From JAVWIF01 sp036639635 (lineage in GTDB: Bacteria > Bacillota_I > Bacilli_A > Erysipelotrichales > Erysipelotrichaceae), in assembly GCA_036639635.1 (NCBI GenBank), contig JAVWIF010000033.1:1-19148 (forward strand): a stretch of DNA of 19,148 nucleotides. The letters run 5' to 3'. The notes beneath the pieces were generated by a model that saw only the letters and a program-made list of their open reading frames with translations, was not told the DNA's origin and searched no databases. The position numbers and the translations under genes are program-made. This document shows, piece after piece, positions 7,774-13,539 of the stretch. Numbering within the stretch: position 1 is the stretch's first letter; each line of letters begins with the position of its first letter.

Positions 7774-8139
7774 CTATACCTCCATTAATGTGTGTAAAAT
7801 TTGGATGACTTCATCTTCGCTTAGCTTTGCTATCTTCGCCGCATCAATTGCTTTTTGTAATTGATCTTCAACAATTCGCATATGTTGTTCACGTACCATT
7901 TCATCATTTTGTTCATTTACATAATAACCTTTTCCAGCTTGTGAACTAATTAATCCTTCTTTACTAAGCTGTTCATATGCTTTTAGTGTTGTAACAACAC
8001 TAAGTTTTAAATCAGCGGCGAGCCCTCTTACACTAGGTAAGTAATCGCCACTTTTAAGTTCTCCACTAAGAATTTGTTTTTTAAATTCATTGGCTATTTG
8101 TTGATACAATGCTATTTCTGACTTTTGATTAATTTGCAT
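7774..8139 (-). CDS. YtrA-subfamily GntR transcriptional regulator
   Basis: 121 residues. The N-terminal winged helix-turn-helix of the GntR family covers about residues 9-72: LYQQIANEFKKQI, then GDYLPSVRGLAADL (31-44), the recognition region TTLKAYEQL (50-58) and a wing GKGYYV. The C-terminal part is only about 45 residues, all helical, which is the short dimer domain of the YtrA subfamily and too small for a typical effector domain. YtrA-type regulators usually sit first in an ABC operon that they repress, and that is the layout here. Shine-Dalgarno GAGGTGA lies five bases from the ATG. Inverted repeats at its own promoter (8152-8176) are the probable operator. Confidence 0.93.
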   Translation of the reverse strand: MQINQKSEIALYQQIANEFKKQILSGELKSGDYLPSVRGLAADLKLSVVTTLKAYEQLSKEGLISSQAGKGYYVNEQNDEMVREQHMRIVEDQLQKAIDAAKIAKLSEDEVIQILHTLMEV

Positions 8140-8151
8140 ACTATCACCTCA

Positions 8152-8176
8152 ACTGTTATCTAACTGCAATAACAGT
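8152..8176. promoter_or_regulatory. probable GntR operator (inverted repeat)
   Basis: ACTGTTAT (8152-8159) and ATAACAGT (8169-8176) are exact inverse copies spaced by nine bases and overlap the -10 box and start site of the GntR/ABC promoter. A further ACTGTAT half-site lies in the promoter spacer (8194-8188 on the minus strand). This is the expected place for autorepression. Binding is inferred. Confidence 0.6.
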
Positions 8177-8202
8177 ATATACGGTAAATACAGTTGTGTC
8201 AA
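8174..8202 (-). promoter_or_regulatory. sigma-A-type promoter of the GntR/ABC operon
   Basis: TTGACA (8202-8197), a 17-base spacer, and TATACT (8179-8174) on the minus strand: consensus -35 and near-consensus -10. It lies directly behind the terminator of the dtd-folD-DUF951 operon. Such a strong promoter is consistent with control by repression. Confidence 0.85.
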
Positions 8203-8203
8203 C

Positions 8204-8230
8204 AAAAAAAGAACATCTTTTTCATGTTCT
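8204..8230 (-). terminator. intrinsic terminator of the dtd-folD-DUF951 operon
   Basis: On the minus strand AGAACAT (8230-8224) pairs with ATGTTCT (8216-8210) around a seven-base loop, followed by a T-run to 8204. It sits about 30 bases after the DUF951 stop codon and just before the -35 box of the next promoter. Confidence 0.85.
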
Positions 8231-8259
8231 TCTCGTTTATTACTTCAATTTTATTCTAA

Positions 8260-8469
8260 TTATTGTTCTTCTTTATCTGCTTTTTCTATTACTCTTTTTA
8301 ATTTTTTTTCAAACTCAACTCTTGGAAATAAAACACTGGTTCCACATCCCATACACTTAATACGAATATCAGCACCCATTCTTATTACTTTCCAATACTT
8401 TGACTTATGACATGGATGTTCTTTTTTCATTTCCACAATATCATTTAAATCAAACTCTTTATCTATCAT
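8260..8469 (-). CDS. DUF951 family protein (YyzM-like)
   Basis: 69 residues. It carries the family pattern KKEHPC (15-20), then ADIRIKCMGCG (33-43), so Cys20, Cys39 and Cys42 plus His18 or His21 could bind zinc. DUF951 proteins are small, widespread in Bacillota, of unknown function, and usually next to ychF or parB (yyzM in B. subtilis). Here the gene follows folD with an 11-base gap and ends the dtd-folD operon; the GntR/ABC cassette separates it from ychF. The tail is highly charged. Confidence 0.88.
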   Translation of the reverse strand: MIDKEFDLNDIVEMKKEHPCHKSKYWKVIRMGADIRIKCMGCGTSVLFPRVEFEKKLKRVIEKADKEEQ

Positions 8470-8480
8470 AACAATCTCCC

Positions 8481-9353
8481 TTATAAACTACTCTTATTCA
8501 TGTTTTCTCTTGCTTCATATGACTCTACTGTATTCTCTAATAACATTGCAATTGTCATTGGACCTACGCCTTTTGGTACTGGTGTAATAAAGCTCGCCTT
8601 ATCGACAACATCCTCAAAATCAACATCTCCACATATCTTATTGTTTTCATCACGATTAATTCCAACATCAATGACAACTGCACCCTCTTTAATCCATTGA
8701 CTATTAATCAGTTTTCGCTTACCAACAGATGCAATTACAATATCTGCTTGTCTTGTGATTTGTTCAATATTTGCAGTTCTTGAATGACACATTGTTACTG
8801 TTGCATTCTTGTTTAATAACAGTTGCGCTATCGGTTTACCTACAATATTACTACGTCCAATGACAACCGCTGTTTTAGAGCTGAGATCATCAAGTCCAAT
8901 ACTCTCTAAGATACGAATAATTCCTTTTGGTGTACAAGAAATAAAAGTACGCTCTTGTAACAATAATTTTCCAACATTGTACGGATGAAAACCATCCACA
9001 TCTTTTTTAGGATCAATAGCAAATAATATGTTATGTTCGTTAATATGATCTGGTAATGGTAATTGCACCAAGATACCATCTACGTTAGGGTCATCATTTA
9101 ACATACGGATTTGTTTTAATAATTCTGTTTCAGCAATTGTACTAGGTAAGCACATGACATTACTTTCCATCCCAATTGCTTTACAAGCTTTCTCTTTACC
9201 TGTTACATAAGACAGACTTGCTTGGTTTTCTCCGACTAATATAACGACTAATTTAGGGAGTCGTTTCCCTTCTTGTTTTAACTTATCTACTTTTATCTTT
9301 AACGTATTCTTTACATCTTTTGCTAGTTCACTTCCATATACTACAATTCCCAT
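8481..9353 (-). CDS. folD: bifunctional methylenetetrahydrofolate dehydrogenase / cyclohydrolase
   Basis: 290 residues. FolD interconverts 5,10-methylene-, 5,10-methenyl- and 10-formyl-tetrahydrofolate, supplying formyl groups for purines and initiator tRNA. The active-site Tyr49 and Lys53 lie in SYVTGKEKA, Asp120 in KDVDGF, QLPLP at 97-101, the NADP-binding GRSNIVGKP at 166-174, and the C-terminal signature PVPKGVGPMTIAML. It lies between dtd (11-base gap) and the DUF951 gene (11-base gap), so the three are one transcript. All key residues are present and length is normal. Confidence 0.97.
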   Translation of the reverse strand: MGIVVYGSELAKDVKNTLKIKVDKLKQEGKRLPKLVVILVGENQASLSYVTGKEKACKAIGMESNVMCLPSTIAETELLKQIRMLNDDPNVDGILVQLPLPDHINEHNILFAIDPKKDVDGFHPYNVGKLLLQERTFISCTPKGIIRILESIGLDDLSSKTAVVIGRSNIVGKPIAQLLLNKNATVTMCHSRTANIEQITRQADIVIASVGKRKLINSQWIKEGAVVIDVGINRDENNKICGDVDFEDVVDKASFITPVPKGVGPMTIAMLLENTVESYEARENMNKSSL

Positions 9354-9364
9354 TTATTTATCTC

Positions 9365-9811
9365 CTATAGTTCTGCACTATCTAATACAATACTTACTGG
9401 TCCATCATTGCATAGTTCTACTTTCATATCTGCACCAAACACACCTGTTTCCACTTGTATCCCATATTCTTTTAATACTTCGTTAAAGTACTCATAAAGC
9501 GGATTAGCAATATCTCCTTTAGCAGCTTTATCAAAACTAGGTCTTCTTCCTTTTTTGCAATCTGCATATAATGTAAATTGAGAAATAGATAAGATACTGC
9601 CTTGTACTTCAAGTAACCCCTTATTCATTTTACCATTTTCATCTTCAAATATACGTAACTCTGCGCATTTCTTTGCTACTTTCAGAACTGTTTCTTTTGT
9701 GTCATCATAACTGATTCCTACAAGTAAAAGTAACCCTTGATTTATTTTGCCATGACAATTTCCCTCTATGGTAACACTAGCGTGACTCACTCTTTGTAAA
9801 ATTACTTTCAT
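9365..9811 (-). CDS. dtd: D-aminoacyl-tRNA deacylase
   Basis: 148 residues, full length for DTD. The enzyme removes D-amino acids (and glycine mischarged on tRNA-Ala) from tRNA, a proofreading step in the cytoplasm. The two signature motifs are both intact: SQFT at 77-80 and NDGPVS at 135-140, where Gly137-Pro138 is the cross-subunit cis-proline motif that rejects L-amino acids. First gene of the dtd-folD-DUF951 operon; a TAAAAT at 9849-9844 on the minus strand may be its -10 box, without a good -35. Confidence 0.96.
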   Translation of the reverse strand: MKVILQRVSHASVTIEGNCHGKINQGLLLLVGISYDDTKETVLKVAKKCAELRIFEDENGKMNKGLLEVQGSILSISQFTLYADCKKGRRPSFDKAAKGDIANPLYEYFNEVLKEYGIQVETGVFGADMKVELCNDGPVSIVLDSAEL

Positions 9812-9867
9812 GACCTATTCACCATCGTTCCTTATTCTCTACTATTTTAGCAAATTTCCTATCTATT

Positions 9868-9896
9868 GAAAAGAAAGAACTCATAAAAGAGTTCTT
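9868..9896 (-). terminator. intrinsic terminator of map, overlapping its stop codon
   Basis: On the minus strand AAGAACTC (9896-9889) pairs perfectly with GAGTTCTT (9882-9875) around a six-base loop, then a T-rich tail. The first bases of the stem are part of the map stop codon (9897-9895). Confidence 0.8.
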
Positions 9897-10764
9897 AATA
9901 AGTTAATATTTCAATACCATCTTCCGTTACTAACAACGTATGTTCCCATTGTGCACTAAGTTTTCCATCATCGCTGTAAGATGTCCAACCATTATCTGCA
10001 TCAATATATAAATGATAATCTCCTTCATTAATCATAGGTTCTATTGTAAACGTCATCCCTGGTGCCAAAATCATACCAGTTCCGCTTCTTCCATCATGTG
10101 GAATAATTGGATCTTCATGAAACTCTTTTCCTACTCCATGGCCTGCATAATCGATAACAACACTATATCCCTTGCTTGTAGCATATTTCTGAATAGCAGC
10201 CCCAATATCGCCTACATGTCCCCAAGGTTTCACAGCATCAATCCCTAATTGTAAACACTCTTTTGTTACTTCAACTAGTCTTTTTGCTTCTTCACTTACA
10301 TTACCAATCATAAACATTCTTGAAGCATCCGAATAATATCCATGAAAAATAGTTGATACATCAACGTTGATAATATCGCCTTCTTCTAAAATTGTCTTTT
10401 CATCAGGAATACCATGACATACTTCATCATTTATAGATGTACACACACTTCTTGGAAAGCCTTCATAATTTAATGGTGCAGGTATTGCGCCATGTTGCGT
10501 TGTATAATCATACACTAATTTATCAATATCAGCTGTACTCATCCCTGCCTTTATATATTTTGCGACATGATCCAATACCCCTGTATTAATTTTTCCACTT
10601 TTTCTAATTCCTTCTATTTCTTCTTTATTTTTAATTAACGAACGACTAGGTACTTTATTTCCAGCTTTCGCTAGTTCCGCTAATTTTTCATCAAACTTTT
10701 CATGACATTGTTTATATTTTTTTCCACTGCCACACCAGCAACGTGTATTTCTGCCCATTTCCAT
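9895..10764 (-). CDS. map: type I methionine aminopeptidase with N-terminal SEC-C zinc motif
   Basis: 289 residues. It removes the initiator methionine from new proteins at the ribosome. An SEC-C motif (Cys9, Cys11, Cys20, His21 in CWCGSGKKYKQCH) precedes the pita-bread catalytic domain, about 40 residues longer than E. coli MetAP. Catalytic His117 and metal ligands Asp135 and Asp146 are visible, followed by GHGVGKEFHEDP, TIEPMINEG and WEHTLLVTEDG, which supply the remaining His and Glu ligands. The Shine-Dalgarno GAGGTG is seven bases from the ATG at 10764, better than for Met3. It has an extended -10 promoter (10790-10798) and its own terminator, so it is monocistronic. Confidence 0.96.
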   Translation of the reverse strand: MEMGRNTRCWCGSGKKYKQCHEKFDEKLAELAKAGNKVPSRSLIKNKEEIEGIRKSGKINTGVLDHVAKYIKAGMSTADIDKLVYDYTTQHGAIPAPLNYEGFPRSVCTSINDEVCHGIPDEKTILEEGDIINVDVSTIFHGYYSDASRMFMIGNVSEEAKRLVEVTKECLQLGIDAVKPWGHVGDIGAAIQKYATSKGYSVVIDYAGHGVGKEFHEDPIIPHDGRSGTGMILAPGMTFTIEPMINEGDYHLYIDADNGWTSYSDDGKLSAQWEHTLLVTEDGIEILTY

Positions 10765-10789
10765 ATGTATGCACCTCTTTTTCTTTTAT

Positions 10790-10798
10790 AGTATAGCA
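10790..10798 (-). promoter_or_regulatory. extended -10 promoter of map
   Basis: TGCTATACT (10798-10790, minus strand) matches the TGnTATAAT extended -10 pattern; no good -35 box is seen. It lies 26 bases before the map start codon and after the terminator of the candidate small RNA, so map does not need the upstream transcript. Confidence 0.55.
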
Positions 10799-10821
10799 CT
10801 TTCTAAGTTATTTTTCATGGA

Positions 10822-10841
10822 TTTCTATTCATGAATAGAAA
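10822..10841. repeat. perfect 20-bp palindrome upstream of the map promoter
   Basis: TTTCTATTCA/TGAATAGAAA is fully self-complementary with no spacer. It lies between the T-run of the upstream RNA terminator and the map promoter, at about -40 to -60 from the predicted map start site. An operator is possible; it could also be chance in AT-rich DNA. Confidence 0.6.
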
Positions 10842-10947
10842 AAAGACCTCTAAGGGGAAGTAGAGATCTTCTAGAATGAGGGAGGATAAAGAAAAGGGAT
10901 TATCTTTATCCATACTATGATTAACAGATTATGTTTCTTATCTGTAT
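10838..10947 (-). ncRNA. candidate C-rich small RNA A (tandem paralogue of RNA B)
   Basis: Predicted transcript of about 110 nt on the minus strand. Elements in order: hairpin P1 ACAGAT/ATCTGT (10945-10940 with 10929-10924); hairpin P2 GGATAAAGA/TCTTTATCC (10911-10903 with 10892-10884); a linker CCTCCCTCATTCTAG (10885-10871); and an intrinsic terminator. The linker and the terminator loop (CTTCCCC) are C-rich and complementary to Shine-Dalgarno sequences; CCTCCCTCAT would pair with a GGGAGG-type site and an AUG. RNA B has the same elements in the same order with different stem sequences, which is evidence for a conserved structure. Its family is unknown to me; streptococcal csRNAs and staphylococcal Rsa RNAs share the C-rich design. 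A 32-codon frame inside has no ribosome site. Confidence 0.6.
10839..10870 (-). terminator. intrinsic terminator of candidate RNA A
   Basis: AAGATCTCT (10870-10862) pairs with AGAGGTCTT (10851-10843) through nine pairs including one T-G, with a ten-base loop, followed by a T-run (10844-10839). No T-run follows on the plus strand, so the direction is minus. Confidence 0.8.
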
Positions 10948-10951
10948 CTAT

Positions 10952-10983
10952 ACTATATCATTCAATTGTGACGGTACTGTGAA
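10952..10983 (-). promoter_or_regulatory. promoter region of candidate RNA A with shared TTCAC motif
   Basis: TATAGT (10957-10952) then ATAGATACA matches RNA B's TATTAT then ATAGGCACA. TTCAC starts exactly 26 bases before the -10 in both, followed by a shared CACAnTT (TTCACnnnAnCnnCACAnTT). No consensus -35 at 17 bases, which suggests an activator site. An 8-bp inverted repeat, ATCATTCA/TGAATGAT (10957-10964 and 10980-10987), also spans the promoter. Confidence 0.5.
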
Positions 10984-11060
10984 TGATTGATGAACGTATT
11001 TAAAATTATCCAAATATTGATAATATGTAGTATACTCTCATCTTATAAGGATATTTTTTA

Positions 11061-11093
11061 ATAAATAAAAGACTCTTGCGAGGGACAAGAGCC
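11061..11093 (-). terminator. intrinsic terminator of candidate RNA B
   Basis: GGCTCTTG (11093-11086) pairs with CAAGAGTC (11078-11071), eight pairs with one G-T, around the loop TCCCTCG, followed by a T-rich TTTTATTTATT tail (11070-11060). Its position relative to the linker matches that of RNA A. Confidence 0.75.
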
Positions 11094-11197
11094 TAACATG
11101 AAGGATGGTAATGAAAAGATTTGAAGTTTATTATTATATTATAAGGGATGAGGAAAGTATTTTCATTACCAATAACAAGCAGTTTATTTGCTTGTGC
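11062..11197 (-). ncRNA. candidate C-rich small RNA B (tandem paralogue of RNA A)
   Basis: Predicted transcript of about 135 nt on the minus strand. Hairpin P1 ACAAGCA/TGCTTGT (11195-11189 with 11181-11175); hairpin P2 with a perfect 11-bp stem GGTAATGAAAA/TTTTCATTACC (11170-11160 with 11117-11107) and a 42-base loop containing CTTTCCTCATCCCTT; linker CCATCCTTCATGTTAG (11108-11093); terminator with a C-rich loop. RNA A has the same order with a smaller P2 loop (TAATCCCTTT), and the linkers align base by base over most of their length. The stem sequences differ but pairing is kept, as in a structured RNA pair produced by duplication. Function unknown; the C-rich single-stranded parts suggest pairing with ribosome sites of mRNAs. 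Confidence 0.6.
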
Positions 11198-11201
11198 CTA
11201 T

Positions 11202-11233
11202 ATAATACACGCTAAATGTGTAGTTTAAGTGAA
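11202..11233 (-). promoter_or_regulatory. promoter region of candidate RNA B with shared TTCAC motif
   Basis: TATTAT (11207-11202), with TTCAC (11233-11229) starting 26 bases before it, as in RNA A. The intervening sequence shares CACAnTT at the same spacing. The plus strand reads TATAAT at 11201-11206 and could be the -10 box of the divergent DUF5662 gene, so the two promoters may overlap. Confidence 0.5.
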
Positions 11234-11294
11234 CATCCTATGAAAAGCAGTAGAAATCGTGATAAAATAGAATTATATTTTAAAAGGAGTACAT

Positions 11295-11819
11295 ATGCAT
11301 AAATTCTATGGTCATTTAAAAACGATTACTACACATAAGTTAGGTGTTACGAAACTATGTTTTCGTTGTGGTTTATATAAGCAAGGCTTACTTCATGATT
11401 TATCCAAGTTATCATTTATTGAGTTTACTTCTGGGGTGAAGTATTTCCAAGGAAATAGAAGTCCTATTGATAAAGAGAAAGAACTAAAAGGTTATTCCCT
11501 TGGATGGTTTCATCATAAAGGAAGAAATAAACATCATTGGGAATACTGGTTAGATAATGCTAGTGATGGTATTGCTCCTGTTAAAATGCCTGTAAAGTAT
11601 GTTGTCGAAATGTATTGTGATCGTAGTGTTGCTTCTCGTATTTATATGAAAGAGAAGTATAATGATGCAAGTGCTTATGAGTATTTTATGAATGGATATG
11701 ATCATGTTTTGATGCACCAAGAAACGAAAGATTTACTAAAAAATATTTTGTATTATCAAAAAAACCATGGGACTGATGAAACGATTCGCTATATTAGAAA
11801 AGAAATACTTCATAACTAA
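11295..11819 (+). CDS. DUF5662 family protein
   Basis: 174 residues, recognised from the family patterns GLLHDLSK (31-38) and GWFHHKGRNKHHWEYW (70-85). The many conserved His and Asp residues (His34, Asp35, His73, His74, His80, His81) look like a metal-binding or HD-domain-like hydrolase site, but no activity is established as far as I know. Soluble, no signal peptide. Shine-Dalgarno AGGAG is six bases from the ATG. It is the only full-length plus-strand gene in the inner part of the window, convergent with parB, with which it shares the palindromic terminator at 11814-11846. Similar genes are common as single genes in gut Bacillota. Confidence 0.85.
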   Translation: MHKFYGHLKTITTHKLGVTKLCFRCGLYKQGLLHDLSKLSFIEFTSGVKYFQGNRSPIDKEKELKGYSLGWFHHKGRNKHHWEYWLDNASDGIAPVKMPVKYVVEMYCDRSVASRIYMKEKYNDASAYEYFMNGYDHVLMHQETKDLLKNILYYQKNHGTDETIRYIRKEILHN

Positions 11820-11846
11820 AAAAACTGCATTGCAGTTTTTTTAGTT
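11814..11846. terminator. bidirectional terminator: perfect 16-bp inverted repeat spanning two stop codons
   Basis: Bases 11814-11829 and 11831-11846 are exact inverse copies around one central T. CTGCA/TGCAG forms the top of the stem and A7/T7 tracts form its base, so each strand has a hairpin then a T-run. The repeat contains the TAA of the DUF5662 gene (11817-11819) and the TAA of parB (11841-11843). Confidence 0.9.
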
Positions 11847-12728
11847 CTCTTCTTCTAATCCACCAAGTATTTCTAACAAACGATTCAAGTCAGAATTCCC
11901 ACTATATTTAATCGTTATTTGTTTATCATCGACTTTAACTTTTGTTTGAAAACGACCTTGCAAGCGATGTTCTACTTGTTCAAGATTGATATCTCGTGGT
12001 TTTTGAATGATTGGTTGTTTGGGTTCATTCATATTTTTAACTAAAGTTTCAACTGCACGAACACTCAAATGAAGTTGAATTGCTTTTTTTGCTACTTCAT
12101 CTATTCTTGTTGTATCTTTTAGTCCTAATAATGCGCGTACATGCCCCATGCTTAATTCTTTTTGAATAACATATTCTTGCACTTTTTTAGGCAACTTTAA
12201 TAAACGCAACATATTCGCAACGTGTTCTCTTGATTTACCTATGCGATTTGCTAATTCTTCTTGTTTATACCCTAGGTTTTTTATCAGTTTTTCATATCCT
12301 TGGGCTTCTTCAATTGCATTTAAGTCTTCTCTTTGGATATTTTCTAATAATGCAATTTCCATCATTTGTGTATCATCGAAATTCATTAAAATAGCTGGTA
12401 TTGTTTCTAGCCCTGCTAGTTTACTAGCTCTCAAACGTCTTTCTCCCGTAATTAGCTCATATCCTTTTACGGCTTTTTTAACTAGTATTGGTGTAAACAC
12501 CCCATGTAATTTAATAGAATCTGCTAATTCATGAATTTTGTCATCATCAAAGTTTTTTCTTGGCTGATAAGGATTTGGCTTTACTTCATTTACAGGTACT
12601 TCAAATTTTGAATCGGTATGTACTCCAGTTTTACCTTGTTGAATATCTTCTAATACATTACTTACATCTTCACCAAATATAGCAGATAAACCTTTTCCAA
12701 GTCTTGCATTGCTATCTTTTTTAGGCAT
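11841..12728 (-). CDS. parB: chromosome-partitioning protein ParB (Spo0J)
   Basis: 295 residues. ParB is a CTP-dependent clamp that loads at parS and spreads, recruits SMC and stimulates ParA ATPase. The N-terminal ARLGKGLSAIFGE (8-20) is the usual ParA-stimulating peptide. The CTP-binding part has NPYQPR (52-57) and GERRLRA (95-101), then ENIQREDLNAIEEA (130-142). The helix-turn-helix at about 153-178 reads EELANRIGKSREHVANMLRLL, followed by the C-terminal dimer domain. It follows parA by 28 bases with a strong AAGGAGG. The N-terminal peptide and the position after parA mark this copy as Spo0J rather than Noc. I found no exact parS (TGTTTCACGTGAAACA-like) in the window. Confidence 0.96.
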   Translation of the reverse strand: MPKKDSNARLGKGLSAIFGEDVSNVLEDIQQGKTGVHTDSKFEVPVNEVKPNPYQPRKNFDDDKIHELADSIKLHGVFTPILVKKAVKGYELITGERRLRASKLAGLETIPAILMNFDDTQMMEIALLENIQREDLNAIEEAQGYEKLIKNLGYKQEELANRIGKSREHVANMLRLLKLPKKVQEYVIQKELSMGHVRALLGLKDTTRIDEVAKKAIQLHLSVRAVETLVKNMNEPKQPIIQKPRDINLEQVEHRLQGRFQTKVKVDDKQITIKYSGNSDLNRLLEILGGLEEEN

Positions 12729-12756
12729 GTGTACTACCTCCTTATTTTGTTTTTAC

Positions 12757-13524
12757 CTATTTATTCATTTTTACTACTTCATTTGCCAATCCAGCATAAG
12801 CACGAGCACCTTCACAACGGACATCATATTCAAATATAGACATTCCTCTAGAAGGAGCTTCACTTAACTTCACATTTCTTGGAATAAAATTTTTATAAAC
12901 ACGATCTTTAAAATGTTGGCGTACTTCTTGTTGCACTTCAACACTTAATTTTGTTCTAGAATCGTACATTGTTAATACAACTCCTTCAATAATTAAATCC
13001 TTATTGAATAATTGTTGAACTAATCGTATGGTTAATAATAATTGAGTAATTCCTTCTAATGCGTAATATTCACATTGAACAGGGATCATTACGGAATCTG
13101 CTGCAGTTAATGCATTCGTATTTAATAAGCCTAATGAAGGTGGGCAATCTATGATGATAAAATCATATTCTTCTCTTACTTCATCTAGTTTCTTCTTCAA
13201 TAGTTCTTCTTTCCCTACTTCAAATTTTACCATTTGCAAATCTGCTCCAGCTAATGAAATATTAGCAGGAATGATATCAATAGGAGGTGATGTTAATGTT
13301 TTTTTAATATCATGAACTGAATAATCTTCCATAATTAAATTATAGACTGACAACTTGTCTTCTCCCACTTCAGCTCCAACGCCTTGTGTTGTGTTACCTT
13401 GTGGATCAAAATCTATAAGTAATACTTTTTTTCTTAAATACCCTAACCCAGCGGCTAAGTTGATTGATGTTGTTGTTTTACCTACACCACCTTTTTGATT
13501 AGAAACTGCTATGATTTTTCCCAT
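12757..13524 (-). CDS. parA: chromosome-partitioning ATPase ParA (Soj)
   Basis: 255 residues, the small chromosomal ParA type without an N-terminal DNA-binding extension. ParA forms ATP-bound dimers on DNA and works with ParB in origin segregation; in Bacillus Soj also acts on DnaA. The deviant Walker A KGGVGKTT is at 11-18 with the signature Lys11, then LLIDFDPQGNTT, and Walker B FIIIDCPPSLG. C-terminal basic residues fit non-specific DNA binding. Shine-Dalgarno AAGGTGAG precedes the ATG. It lies 15 bases after noc and 28 before parB in the conserved rsmG-noc-parA-parB order. Confidence 0.96.
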   Translation of the reverse strand: MGKIIAVSNQKGGVGKTTTSINLAAGLGYLRKKVLLIDFDPQGNTTQGVGAEVGEDKLSVYNLIMEDYSVHDIKKTLTSPPIDIIPANISLAGADLQMVKFEVGKEELLKKKLDEVREEYDFIIIDCPPSLGLLNTNALTAADSVMIPVQCEYYALEGITQLLLTIRLVQQLFNKDLIIEGVVLTMYDSRTKLSVEVQQEVRQHFKDRVYKNFIPRNVKLSEAPSRGMSIFEYDVRCEGARAYAGLANEVVKMNK

Positions 13525-13539
13525 AAGAATCTCACCTTT

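Noticed and set aside
10816..10912. 32-codon minus-strand frame inside candidate RNA A
   Set aside because: No ribosome site, runs through the terminator hairpin, and RNA B has no counterpart.
10877..11125. Short plus-strand peptides (MREDKEKG, MKDGNEKI) opposite the two RNAs
   Set aside because: They look alike because they are the complement of the conserved linker; neither has a Shine-Dalgarno and both are very short.
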